A stretch of 64,000 nt of DNA from Prorocentrum cordatum (taxonomy: Eukaryota; Sar; Dinophyceae; Prorocentrales; Prorocentraceae). Of the stretch, positions 39,835 to 50,080 are shown piece by piece. A program made the position numbers and the translations under genes. The stretch spans positions 26,173-90,172 of the forward strand of contig CAUYUJ010020579.1 of the NCBI GenBank assembly GCA_963575745.1, in the 5' to 3' direction. Each line of letters begins with the position of its first letter. Position 1 is the first letter of the stretch. The notes under the pieces are model-generated. The model searched no databases, was not told the origin of the DNA, and worked only from the letters and a program-made list of their open reading frames with translations.

Positions 39835-41280
39835 GACCAATGAATAGTGGGTGCTGCTACCGACGGGGTGAACTTGCGTGTGAGCGGGTTCACAGTCCCG
39901 AAGTCGTTCCCCTCACTGTCGATAAGTACCAGAGTACGTGCGACTCCAGCAGGCTGTGGTGAGGGGTGGCGGTAGTATTATACGGTAGAGATGTCACGTG
40001 GTCCACCAGGTAGCTTGGCATACATAATTTATTTGTCGGTCGCGCCCTTGACGTCCTCGTCACGAATGACAACACCGCTGTCCATATCGTAAGTAATCCG
40101 GCGTTCCGCGGTATTCCATGCGGGTCCGCCAACTGTAGTAGTGCGGATTGTTTAGCTTGTTTGTCCTGTCGGGTCCATGCTCGAAGTGCAGCTCGTTCGC
40201 GAGCTCCTTTGATGTCTTCTGCGTATTCAATATCCTTCTTTTGTTGTCCTCGAGACAAGGTCTTCCAATGCTCGGGAAGAATGTGGTCTGGACGCGTACT
40301 GGTCTGTACGCGTGTCTCACGGCCGCGGGCCACCATTTTGCCGTCCGGCAACATCTTAGGGAGCTCATAGAACCGAACTAAGCCAGTCCAAGGCTCGCTC
40401 AGCTCTCGGTGGTCTGCTGCGCTAACACCATCCCAATAATCACGAAAGACACCTTCTCCCTCGACGGTAGAAGTCGTCTCAAAGTCTCGCGTCACATCGA
40501 GCTGATCAACTGGTACACGTATGTTCATAACGTCGTCGGTTGGTATGAATAACTTCCTGCGCGGAGTACGGATGTGTCGGATGATGCAATATCCACGCTG
40601 TTCCCAGTAGTCGGGCTCCGGTGCTGGCGCAGCAACCTCCGAGGCCGATGGGTGAGTATCAGCGGGGTTGTCGTCCATCGTCATCATAGATGGATCATCC
40701 CACTCCTTTGGGTAGGCAAGTGGGAAGTCTGGCATAGGTTTGTCGCCCAAGGGACGAGAAGTAGATGCCTTGACCTCGTCGCGTGCCTCCGGGTTAGGAT
40801 GTCGTAGGGTACCGTCTTTCACAGGGAAGGTGAACTTGCCGTCGGGGATAATAATATCTTTGACTCTGTCTACGTGACACAGGTCGCCGTCTGGGTTCTT
40901 AGCGTATGAGGCCGTCTCCAGGACGAGAAAATCACCAGACCAACGTCCACCTGAGTGTAAATGGTAACCCATGAATAACGCTTCCCGAGTTTTCTCTTTG
41001 AACTTTGCAGTCTCGTTGTTGATCTCGGGGTTGAGGCATTTCCAAAAGAGCCGAGCACCAAATGGAATGCAGTGTCCGGGAAAACTTTCACCAAAACGCA
41101 TTTCATGGGCTTTTCAGTATGCCCATCGCTAAGAGCGGCAACGCCCGTGGATGGATGCACAAAGTTATGTCCACACCAAAAGGCTTGCATGGCCTCTTTC
41201 CACCATTCGTGTCCCAGACCAGACATGTGCAACACAGCTCTCGTACCGAGGATGAGGATCTTGACAATGCGCTCAATCAA
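39835..41280 (-). pseudogene. Copia integrase C-terminal part and IN-RT linker
   Basis: Two frames. First comes 41280-41100 (IERIVKILILGTRAVLHMSGLGHEWWKEA), the segment with the third catalytic acid (Glu in IER) and the conserved Trp-Trp. Then 41101-39890 has FGARLFWKC, FMGYHLHSGGRWSGDFLV, an acidic Pro-rich linker and a Lys/Arg/Gln-rich helix. A GYHLHSGGRWSG block is typical of algal copia proteins I know. A frameshift separates it from the upstream integrase core at about 41277. Confidence 0.65.
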
Positions 41281-41807
41281 TCCATTTTTGTCTGTGGACG
41301 ACGAGGGGTGTTAGTGTCATGTCTCCATCCCAGTTGGCGGCGTGCCTTCTGAAGCTCTCCAGAATTATATGTATATATGCGCTTCACCTCATCGTTTGCG
41401 GCGATGAGCTGCTGGAAGGATGCCTTTGTAGTAGCTGCGTCTTTGTGCAATGCTGGGTGCGCCATGAAGATGCCGGTGTATCTGTCCAGCGCGACAAGTG
41501 CGTACTTGTCACCGTGCTTGTCAGCGGCATCGTCTGTGGCCAAAACGATACGGTCGGCAGTTAGGGCCTCCCCGAATTTCTTCGGGATGAAAGCCTTGTA
41601 GGCTGTGTCCTCATCGGTGGGGGCTGCCGGTGGATGTGGTTTGCGCTGTCGTCCGCACGGGGCGTTCTGCGCCATGGTGCGAGAGCAGATCTCACAGTCT
41701 GGATGTTTTGGACTGTGGGTCATGCAATGCATAGGGTGAATTGGTTTCTTCTCTCTGTTTGGAAGAATGCGATCACCGTCATGGTGCACTTTGATGGGCG
41801 TCTCCAT
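41277..41807 (-). pseudogene. Copia integrase core, catalytic Asp changed to Tyr
   Basis: Integrase inserts cDNA into host DNA. The zinc-binding HHCC region is visible as HCMTHSPKHPDCEIC. The first catalytic Asp lies in the LTADRIVLATDDAADKH region. The second should be Asp in a T-D-N-S-G-E motif, but the sequence reads TYNSGEL (about 41355-41370), a G-to-T change on the coding strand. PRRPQT follows, then a frameshift. The substitution and frameshift make the enzyme inactive. Confidence 0.75.
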
Positions 41808-41960
41808 CTGCAGATCCTCGAGGGAAGTCGGCGTGATGTCGGCATCTGCTTGGGCTGTACCTGCAGGCCCCCCGCATGTGGGAGGAGAACGCTGTATCTG
41901 AGACGTAAGCGAGTCGCTGTGCGCATCTACGCTGGACTCGTCATTATTTGTGTCGGGAGG

Positions 41961-42965
41961 TTATCCGACCGTAGCGGTCCGTGCCCCTCCTCCCTCACCG
42001 ACATGTTGTCTCTTGGGACAGGTCCCTAAGTGGGGCCGCAGCTCACCTGTAGGTGGTGGCTGCTCTGTAGTCTTGCAACGCCAGCATATGTCGTTGTAGC
42101 GTGCAGATGAACGCTTGCGCTGACGACGTCTGGGTGCTGACGAAGAGCACGATCGCGGTGGTGGTATCGTCGCCAAATCGTCGAGGCGTAGTTCTGGAAC
42201 TCTGCTATTGACGGGAACCTTATACCATTGCCCCCCCGGATCCTGAAGCATGTAGCCCAGCTCTGGATCCCAAAGCTGCCGAAAGCCGTCAACCTCAATC
42301 AGTTGTCCAACTGATACTAACGATGGGCAACCTGGCAAGGCGAGGGCTGAACTCTTCAAGCCCACTTCAGGTAGTTGGATGTCATAATGCTCGCTGACAG
42401 TGCGATCACCATTGGCAGTTTCCAGAATATGCTCCTCGCGAATAGATATGCGATCAGATTCGGTCTGCGTCAGTTCGGTCTTATCCTGAATATGGCGCGC
42501 AGATCCACTGTCGAGAACCCAGGAGCGTGTCAGTGCAGCGGTCGAGCGTGGTGGGTCGACTTGCGGAGTCACTGTCTTCTCCTGGTGTGTCTCGGAGGAC
42601 TCTGTGGTAGAGTAATCGGGATCTGGGGTCGCAATTAGTGTCGCCACCGACCTCTTGTCGTGTCGGTAGCCATGTAGGTCTTGATGCCATAACTTTGCTT
42701 CCCGTTGACAACGTTGTAGAGCGTCTTCACTCTGTTTCCACCACCACTGTGGCAGTGGATCTGGTACTTTGACGACATCGCCCTCGTTTGGCTTCTCCAT
42801 CCACTTGGCCAGAAGAGACTTGCCAGAAACGATGTGCAGGTAGTATTCCACGGTATGTGTGTCGAAACGTATCCGACGCCGTGGTTTGGTAGATGCTGGT
42901 TTGGCCTTGTGGGCGGCAATGAGAGTCCTGTCACGCATGACGCAACTGCGGTCGGAGTGGCGCGG
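41961..42965 (-). pseudogene. Copia protease region
   Basis: Aspartic protease of the polyprotein, recognised by SWVLDSGSARHI (about 42488-42526) with the Asp-Ser-Gly active site, a TANG-like ETANGD flap block, and LPGCPSLVSVGQL farther on. Upstream it starts near RDRTLIAAHKAKP, in the frame open from 43226. The end at 41961 is a stop, and the integrase frame begins again at 41807. It would cleave Gag from Pol. Confidence 0.75.
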
Positions 42966-43720
42966 GCGGCGATAGGTAGCAGGAGAGCGCGCCCTGAACT
43001 TGGGGGAGCCACGGGAAGAACCGCGGCTCGTAGAACGTCGGTCGCGTCCTGTCGCTGTCGTAAGATCTGTCGCGGCCGCGTGGGCTGCCGCGTCCTCCGC
43101 CGCGTCCGTCTCGTCCTCGGGAGGAGGATCGCGATGATCTGCCGTGGCGATTTCTCGACTGGCTGCGAGAGTCGGTAGACCTCCTGGAGGATGATCGAGA
43201 TCGGTCGCACCGGCGTCGGTTGTCACGTCTGTTGCATGAGCCCCCCGCGCTGCGGAAGCCCCCGCGTTGTGGAGAGCGTCGGCTCACCGATCCGCGGGGC
43301 GGCGGTCGGCCACGACTGCCCTGACTGGAGGTCCGTGGGCGACTGGGGCTTCGCTCAGGTGTCTTCGTGCCAGGTGCCAGGTGAGCGTATTTGCATGTAT
43401 CACCCTTGTGGCACTTGTTCTGTGTGAAGTAACTGCACGGCGCCGTATGTGGGAAATTGCACTTGTCGCCGCGTACGCCTGTGCTGCGCTTGGCGAACTC
43501 GAAGCAGAATGGCTTCGATGCTGGCCTCTTGGGATCCGCAGGGGCTGAGATGCCGCGGCGAGCGTTGCCGCCAGCGGTCGATGCTCGGGAAGATCTGCTG
43601 TCCTTCCCATCCCTGGAAAAGGTATGTAAAGCCTTGCAACGCTCATCATTGCGACAATTGCCTTCCTTCCGGGCTGCGCATATGTGCACCTGAGAACGAG
43701 CCCCATGTTCGTACCGTAAT
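42965..43720 (-). pseudogene. Copia Gag nucleocapsid region with CCCH zinc fingers
   Basis: Frame with three Cys-rich modules: CAARKEGNCRNDERCKALH, CFEFAKRSTG...KCNFPH and CSYFTQNKCHKGDTCKYAH. The first and third have C-x7-C-x5-C-x3-H spacing, a CCCH-type finger instead of the CCHC knuckle of most retroviral and LTR-element Gags. A long Arg/Ser-rich tail (RSRSSSRRSTDSRSQSRNR) follows, like an SR domain. It is reached from the upstream Gag frame by a frameshift near 43710. Confidence 0.75.
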
Positions 43721-44812
43721 TTATGTTGGTTTCCTCGAGTTGTTTGAGCTCCAGTACGTCTAGAACGCGCTGTCGGAGCCAATCATAGGGACGATTCGGG
43801 TCGCTGATCTCCATGCGCTGGTATTCGTACATATCCTGTTTCATCCAGGCATGTCGGCGAATCTGTGTGCGAAACAGAGATTCCATGATCTTTGGGTCGG
43901 GTGCCTCTCGGCAATCCAACAGTGAAGCGTCCCAGTCGGTGATGAATCGTTGCAAATCCTCATCTCTCATCCTCAGTTCTTTGAGGCGTTCAAAATCATG
44001 TAGGTCGTCATCAACCTCTGTCACTTTGTAGGACTGTAGGATGTGCCAGTAGATCTGGCGTCCTTTGAGTATGCGTCCTGCTTTATGGTCTCTGGTTTCG
44101 ATGAGCCTGATTTGGTAGCGCAAATCGGAAAATAAGATGTCGCCGAGGGCGGTAGCGAGTTTGCAATCGATGCTCTCGAAGTTTCCGCTGCCGTGTAGGT
44201 CGTCAACGGTACATTCGGGCTGTCCAGCCACGCATAGGAAAGCATATGCTTCGGATGGTCGCCCTGAAGCGGCCCCAACATTCTTCCGTACCTTTTGCTG
44301 CCACTCAAGCAGCTGTGTGATCCTAGGCAAGACAGGGACTCGCACGGTGCCTGACTCCTTGATCGGAGTAGTAGCATTGACCGAAACCGCAGACAATGGT
44401 TGTGAGGGTATCGGCACACCGTCGGTAGTTGGTTCTGTGCGCACGGGAGACACGTGGCGTGTCTGTGCCGAAGCTGCCGCGGGGGCTGCTCCTGGTGACG
44501 TACGTCGTTGTTGTCCTGCAGAAGCGTGTGGTGCTTCAGCGGACGCTGCCGTCGGCCTTGGCAGGTTGGTTGTAGGCTGAAGGTGAAGTGTGGTGTCGTT
44601 GGCGTGGTCAACCAACTGATTTCTCCAGCTCGTCATGTCCTCGTGTACCTGGTCCACTTTTTGGCGTGTGTACTCGTCAGTGCCCCGAGAGCGTTGTGAA
44701 TGCCGATCAAGTCGTTGCTCGTAGGCTCGGAGACGGGCGTTGTGTGCCTCCAACTCACTGTCCAGACGTGTGAGACACTCGACACGTACCTTTTTCAGCA
44801 TCTCTCTCACGA
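43700..44812 (-). pseudogene. Copia Gag capsid region
   Basis: Frame from about 44812 (REMLKKVRVECLTRLDSEL) to about 43710 (ETNINYGTNMG). It has a helical start, a Pro/Ala/Thr-rich linker, then a capsid-like block with LPRITQLLEWQQKVRKNVG, WHILQSYKVTEVDDDLHDFERLKEL and DWLRQRVLDVLELKQL. The dense helices and Trp spacing suit a retrotransposon capsid. The reading frame is broken at both ends. Confidence 0.65.
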
Positions 44813-45867
44813 ATAACCTGGGGGAGCTCAGACTGCGCGTGGTCCGCCGCCTTCTCAACCTCCTGCAACCTGTCAGCGAGGCGGGCGAAACCGTAAACCG
44901 TGGGAGGAGAATCCAGCTGGCCAGTCTGGGCTCGCCCGACACGCAACTCTGCCAGTGCGTCCTGCGCACCAGGGAAACGCTGCTCGATTGCAGAGATCCG
45001 GTTAGTGGGTGGCTGCACGACAGCGTTGGTCGCATCAAGCCTTTGAGTGGTAACTCTCTCAGTGTCTTGCAACATGCCGATCAGGTTCGACGAATTGGTG
45101 CGTGCTTCGGCACGAAGCGTCGCTGTAGCGTGGCCCATATGGGATCGAAGACCGTTGATCTGAGACTGGACATCGCCCAGGTCAGTGGCCTCGGCTGGAG
45201 GCGGTCGGTTGCGGAGCTGGTCATGGATCTCGTCGTAGAGGATTCTGACCGCTGAAACGCCTGTGTCGCGGACGACCACCAGCTGTTGCTCCATCTGTGC
45301 AAGATAATTGCGCAGGTGCTCGACCGCCGCTGACCGTTCACCTGAGTGTGACACATCGCGGTCAACCTGGTACTGCAGCTCACCTAAGATGCGGCGATCT
45401 TCAGCGATCCTGTAATCTATGTTCGCTAAGGCGCTGTCGAAATCTTGACGTGGAGCAGCAGTGTTGGCAGCGTTCGTCTGAACGCTCTGCATCAGTCCAG
45501 AGTGCTGCCTGGGCACGAAGGTTTCAACCTGGTCTCTGAGCTCAGCTATTTCACCTGCAGCGGACGTTGCCGCCGGCAGGTCGCCTGAGAGGGAGAGGTG
45601 GGGAGCGTCAGCTTCCTTCTGCATCCTCTCGCGAGGAGCGCATGGCCTCTGAGAGGCGGCACGCGGGCTCGACCTTGACTCGTCGCATGGGCCCGTGGCC
45701 CCGCGACGGTTGCGCAAGGACGAGCTGCGGCTAGGGCCGTGTGTGCGTGGTGTCGGATGAAATGATACCTGGGGATACTGCGTCTGCGGCTGCGCCGCCA
45801 CTGGTCTACTGAGTTCCTCAAAGGTAGCAACGTGCTCCGCTACAGGAACGGTCGCAGGGCTGGTCAT
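44755..45867 (-). pseudogene. Copia Gag N-terminal coiled-coil region
   Basis: Frame starting ATG 45867. A Ser/Arg/Pro-rich N-terminus is followed by long heptad-like stretches (EIAELRDQVETF, AAVEHLRNYLAQMEQQLVVV, DLGDVQSQINGLRSHMG, GFARLADRLQEVEKAA). The frame is sensible to about 44800, where the next Gag frame takes over. It begins 438 bp after the 5' LTR, a plausible leader. Confidence 0.6.
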
Positions 45868-46291
45868 GCCAGCACCTGCGTTCCATCGGCGGGTAGCGCG
45901 GAAGCGCCCTGGAGTATCAGGACCAGCGGGGTTGGCGCCCGACGCAGTTGGGATTGCCCCCGACGGAAGAGGGGATGGAGGATCGAAGGTAGGCGTGTGG
46001 AACTCTCGACTGCATGCTCCTATTCCTTCTCCTGTCCCCCCGCGGGCGGCGCGGCGGTGAATTTCAGCAGCTAGCCGCGCCTCGGGCCCGTCTGAGCTGG
46101 GGGAGGGGGGGGGGTACCTGGGACACCTACACGGTCCACACTAAGGCTCCCCAACTCATCACCGAACCGTCGCGCCGTCGGAGAGCTCGGACGCGAGGCC
46201 CCGACGGACCCCTTACGGCGCATGCGCCGCTTGGGTTCCATCGAGGCCGCGTGCGAGATCGCGACGCGGGGTTCGATGAAATGTGAGCTTT

Positions 46292-46305
46292 ACAAGCTGA
46301 TAACC
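46292..46305 (-). promoter_or_regulatory. Putative primer-binding site of the copia element
   Basis: Directly after the 5' LTR the minus strand reads GGTTATCAGCTTG. This is close to the TGGTATCAGAGC of copia elements primed by the initiator Met-tRNA. The match is partial, so the tRNA identity is a guess. Confidence 0.45.
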
Positions 46306-46503
46306 TGTGTATGGGGTTGGAGTACAAAGGTACAGAACCCCTGATCCGCTGGTAGAGGAAAGGAAGGAAAGATGGATATCTTTTCCTCCTGCACGATCAA
46401 AGGTCTGATCGATCTATTCCAATACCTGAGCCCAAACGGCCAGGCGCAGGAGAGTGAGGATAAGGAGTATATATGAGGGTATTATAGGGGGGCTCTATTC
46501 ACA
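46306..46503 (-). repeat. 5' LTR of the copia element
   Basis: Direct copy of 27472-27668. On plus it begins TGTGTATGG and ends CTATTCACA, so the ends are TGTG...CACA. A TATATATGAG-like AT patch lies at about 46468-46480, but I do not claim a promoter. Confidence 0.88.
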
Positions 46504-47475
46504 GTCTATCCCGACTCTATCAGCGTCTTGTCAAACCAGAAAGTCAATGATACTTTTCATACGTTCAACCTCGACGTTGCCGATAATGAGAGGAAAGGAT
46601 TCATTCCTGTGCTCATGCTTTTTAAGCGCGACATGGACGGTTTCTTCAATAACGTCCCCTGGGCTTTAATGCATCGTGCTCTTGACTGGTTGATAAGTAG
46701 GTGGAAAAATGTTGCCGGCACTCGGAGGATGTACGTCCAGGTTCCCCGATATCGCCGTAAACCGGCCCCGCAAGGTGGCGCCCCGCTGTGTTTCTCGCGG
46801 GCGTTTAAGGGCCATTTACGAAACCTTGCAAAACCTGGCGTTGACGAGGCTCGGCCGCACAACTCCCGTAGGTTGGCCGCTGATAAGTATATATTTCATG
46901 TTTCCGACATTCATTGGCTTGTCAACTTTGATCTTGCTCACGGCTTCCTCCACCTTGGTAATGTGCTTGTGGCTCCCCACAAAGGGATGACCCAAGGGTG
47001 CCCTCATGCCCCTGGCGTGTGCAATGTTGTATGCTGTTACCTTGAGTACGACAGCACTCGGCTCCCGAAAGGCATCGATTTACACTTCGTGCACCACGTT
47101 TCTTTTTTGAGGCTCCGTTGGGTTGATGATATTTACGGCATTCATTGTTTTTGGCTCCCTCCCCAAAATGCTGTTGATTATGCGTCTGGCCCTCCTCCGA
47201 AGAGACGCCGGATCTGCAAGTCTTCTGGTCACGGGCCAGTGTTTTTGGAAGTCGACGCTCTCTCGCAGCGTTTCGTGCGCCATGTGGAGACCATGTACAC
47301 TGATGTATTGTTGACCCGGGCTCGTGGGAAGCAGCGCATGAAAGCCCTCTCGTTGAAAATCGAAGATGCCTCTGTTTTCGTAGGTTTGGACGTGAACGTG
47401 ACAGGTGAGAGCGTGTCCCTCGCCCCCCCCACACGTGCAACGGCGATCTGCTTCGTCAGTCGTGCGTTTCCTTGA
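46504..47475 (+). pseudogene. RT palm of the Penelope-like element
   Basis: The frame runs through 46528-47475, and its upstream continuation joins the 27098 frame in phase once the copia element and one target copy are removed. Motif A is DMDGFFNNV (about 46630-46657), motif B KGMTQGCPH (about 46983-47005), motif C RWVDDIYGI (about 47116-47140). All three catalytic Asp are present. The VDD and the QG motif fit PLE-type RTs. The stop after RAFP reflects a frameshift near 47460, where the thumb continues in another frame. Confidence 0.75.
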
Positions 47476-47738
47476 TCCGGCCTCGGTTCCAACCGTTTCA
47501 TAGCAACGTGCCTCTCTCTACTATGATGGGGGCCATCGAAGGCCATATCGTGCAGACGATTGATCGGCGTCTCGATTCTGACCCGTCTTCTCTTCTTGCC
47601 AATGTCATCATTGAGTTGCGTTGTCTAGAGTTCCCCTGGCCTGTCCTTGACCGGGTAGTGAAACGCGTTTGCCGAAAGCATCCCTACCTCTCGTGCCTGA
47701 AGCAGGGTGTCTGTCTGGCGCGGTCGAAGATCGGATAA
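47472..47738 (+). pseudogene. RT thumb/C-terminus of the Penelope-like element
   Basis: Frame IRPRFQPFHSNVPLSTMMGA then IVQTIDRRLDSDPSSLLANVIIEL and ending RKHPYLSCLK. It has the helical form of the region following the palm in Penelope-like RTs. It is one frameshift away from the palm frame. The stop near 47738 is likely the end of the element's protein. Confidence 0.6.
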
Positions 47739-48322
47739 TGTCCCTTTTCTTGCCCTCTCTTGCCCTCCCTTTCTTGTCCTCCCTTTCTTGTCTCCCTCTC
47801 TTCCTTTCTTGTCTTCCCTCTTTTCCTCCCTCTGGTCCTCCCCCTCTCCCTGTCTTTCCTTCTTGCTTGTGTCGTCTGTGTGTGTGTTCTCTTGTGTCTC
47901 GTCTTATTCTGTCGGCCAATAGGGGGCCGAAGTTGGCGGCATTCTTCTGGTGGTGATGGAGGGTTTCACGCTCACGTTCGCTTTTGTGTGTGTGTGTCTG
48001 CACGCGCGCGCTTGCATGCATGTGCACGTGAACTGGCACGGACCGGCAGTCCGAGTGTCCAGGTTCATTGTCTTCTGGTGATGGAGGGAGCTTGTTGCTT
48101 GTATGTGTACGTGAACTGGCACGGACCGGCTGTCCGAGTGTCCAGGTTCGTAGTCTGCTGGTGCTGGAGGGATTTGCATTGTACTTGCTTGTATGTGTAC
48201 ATGAACTGGCACGGACCGGCAGTCCATATGTCCAGGTTCTTCGTCTTCTGGTGTTGGAGGGATGTTTGTTGCGTTGTACTTGCATTCGTTTGTGCTTTGG
48301 ACAGACTGACAAGCCTTGTACT
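47739..48322 (+). other. 3' region of the Penelope-like element with ~85-90-bp minisatellite
   Basis: First a CT-rich stretch (CCTCCCTTTCTTGTC repeats, 47745-47860), then three tandem copies of a block with GAACTGGCACGGACCGGC, GTCCAGGTTC and CTGGTGNTGGAGGGA, starting at about 48029, 48112 and 48203. No gene is supported; antisense frames follow the repeats. Confidence 0.7.
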
Positions 48323-48655
48323 GGCGATGTGAGCAGTTTCCTTTTCTCGTCTGTTTTGCCTCCCTTCTTCCTCCCTGTTGCCTCTTGCTGTTGCCTCCAC
48401 GTTGTTGTGTGTGTGTGACCACAGCCGCTCCGACGGATGAGTGGCGGGGTTCGGGCTTCTCCCCTGCTCCTGGTCTGCCATGATAGTCTAGGGCGTGCTG
48501 TCGTCATGCTCCTGCATTGTGTATACGAGCGACAGTAAATTGAGCAATTGTACAGTACTTCCGGCGGCGGCGCGCTCTTATCGCATCGCAAAGTTGTTGC
48601 GCCATCGTGTGGCACTCCGCAGCTACAGCTCAAGGAAGTAGCATCATCCATCGAG
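48323..48655 (+). repeat. 3' pseudo-LTR of the Penelope-like element
   Basis: Direct copy of 16763-17096, also ending CATCCATCGAG; beyond that the two flanks are unrelated. This marks the likely 3' limit of the element. Confidence 0.8.
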
Positions 48656-49470
48656 AGACACGCATCCCGAGGCCACCAGGGCAGGCGCGCGCACCCTCCG
48701 CAGAAAGACGACAAGTCTGCCAAAGCAGCGACCGCGAGGAGGCAGCAGCTGGCGCGAGGACAAAGCAGAGAGACAGGACGAAGAGTACGAGCCGGGGATA
48801 AGTCGAGTTGTTCGGCTCGTTCTGGCACCTCCTGGGCTGGAGATCTGACGCCGCAAAGGCCCCGAAGATGCCCCAGGCGAGCCCCATGAATGCCACCGAC
48901 ACATCGCCGGGAGGGCCACAACAGATTCCGCCCAGAACCCCCGACAGACCTCCCAGGAGACATATATGAAGTTCACAAAGAAGCCTTTCCTTCGACGTGC
49001 CCTCGCCGAAGCTTCGGGCCCTCAAGCATGCTTGACCCACTCACAACCTTCACGACAACGGGCGCCGAGAAAGAACCCGACTCCAACCGTGGATACAAGC
49101 GAACCGCAGAGAAGTCGAAAAATAAGCATGCCACGAAATCCACGATCCAGAAAATGTGGGGGGCGGCGGTGTCTGCCCCCTCATAGGCGGTCAACTAAAT
49201 AGTAGCATGCCAGCCGGCCTCTGTATCGACCCACTCTCATCCCTGACGAATACTGCGATGCGGTGCATATGCGTCTGATCTGATACTGGCTTTATTCAAA
49301 CACCCCGTGCAACAGAAAAATCAGTACACCAGAGAAAACCCCAATCAGTGGATTCGTGAATCTTTCGCAAATGCTTCAATCGGCCTTCCTCCCGCCCTAG
49401 CCTCATTCGGATATACGTTCTAATGGATTTTAAAAATTCGACGTTCCACACTCTCTCTATCTCTCTTTCT
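48656..49470. other. No confirmed gene; possible membrane-protein exon on minus
   Basis: On the minus strand, within about 48656-49000, a frame reads LHICLLGGLSGVLGGICCG and VSVAFMGLAWGIFGAFAAS, two segments like transmembrane helices, followed by LVLFVLSLCFVLAP. This may be an exon of a membrane protein. No splice sites or family are established, and chance cannot be excluded. The remainder has no recognisable content. Confidence 0.25.
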
Positions 49471-50080
49471 CGGTTTCTCTCTCCCTGTCTCCCTCTCTCT
49501 CTCTCTCTCTCTCGCTCCCAAGTCTTTCCTGCAAGTACATATACACACATGCAGGCAGGCATACATTATACATTATACATACATGCATACATACATACAT
49601 ACGTACATACATACATACATAGATGAAGGCATATGTACATACATACACACACATACATACATCCATGCATGCATACATACATACATGCATGCATACATAC
49701 ACACATACATACACACATACATGCATACATACATATATACATACAACGATACAACCATACATACATACATACATGCCTTCATACATCCATCCATACATAC
49801 GTACATACGTACATACAAACATGCATACATACATACATATATAAATACATCCATCCACCAATACATACATACATACACGCATGCCCACATACATACATAC
49901 AAACCTACACACCTACCCACATATAGCATACACGCATACATACCTACATACATGCATACCTACATGCATGCATACATACATACACACATCCACGCATATA
50001 CACACATACATCCACGCATACAAACATCCATACATACATACATACATACATACATACATACATACAAACATACATACACG
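49470..50080. repeat. (CT)n and (CATA)n microsatellites
   Basis: A CT run at about 49455-49512 is followed by 500 bp dominated by ACATACATAC, with scattered CATG, CACA and CATC variants. Open frames of Thr/His/Tyr on one strand and Cys/Met/Tyr on the other follow the repeat and are not genes. Confidence 0.95.

Larger units (their letters stand above)
27472..46503 (-). mobile_element. 19-kb copia-type LTR retrotransposon, inserted in the Penelope-like element
   Basis: Minus-strand element bounded by two LTRs of 197-198 bp (27472-27668 and 46306-46503) that start TGTG and end CACA or its one-base variant. Flanks are GTCGA (27467-27471) and GTCTA (46504-46508), a 5-bp target duplication with one change. 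Inside are a primer-binding site, Gag, protease, integrase, RT and RNase H in copia order, about 8 kb of further ORFs, and a polypurine tract. At 19 kb it is several times a usual copia. The LTRs differ at roughly one position in ten by eye, and the genes carry many frameshifts, so it is old and dead. Confidence 0.85.
16763..48655 (+). mobile_element. Penelope-like element with N-terminal endonuclease, split by two nested insertions
   Basis: Plus-strand parts lie at 16763-19393, 26574-27471 and 46504-48655, about 5.7 kb once the LINE (19394-26573) and the copia element (27472-46503) are set aside. Order: pseudo-LTR, upstream ORF, GIY-YIG endonuclease, CxC motif, RT fingers, RT palm with DMDGFF, QGCP and VDDIYG, RT thumb, minisatellite-bearing 3' part, pseudo-LTR. 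Endonuclease before RT is the permuted order described for Chlamys/Naiad PLEs. Removing either insertion keeps the flanking frames in phase. Stops and frameshifts show that this copy is dead. Its T-rich codons contrast with the GC-rich insertions. Confidence 0.78.

Noticed and set aside
27472-46503. Solo repeats instead of LTRs
   Set aside because: TG/CA ends, a 5-bp target copy with one mismatch, a PBS-like site, a polypurine tract and copia genes between them favour true LTRs.
47608-48963. A 451-codon minus-strand gene with a second copy at 16568-17146
   Set aside because: Both are antisense to the PLE pseudo-LTR and the 3' minisatellite. The similarity is DNA repetition.
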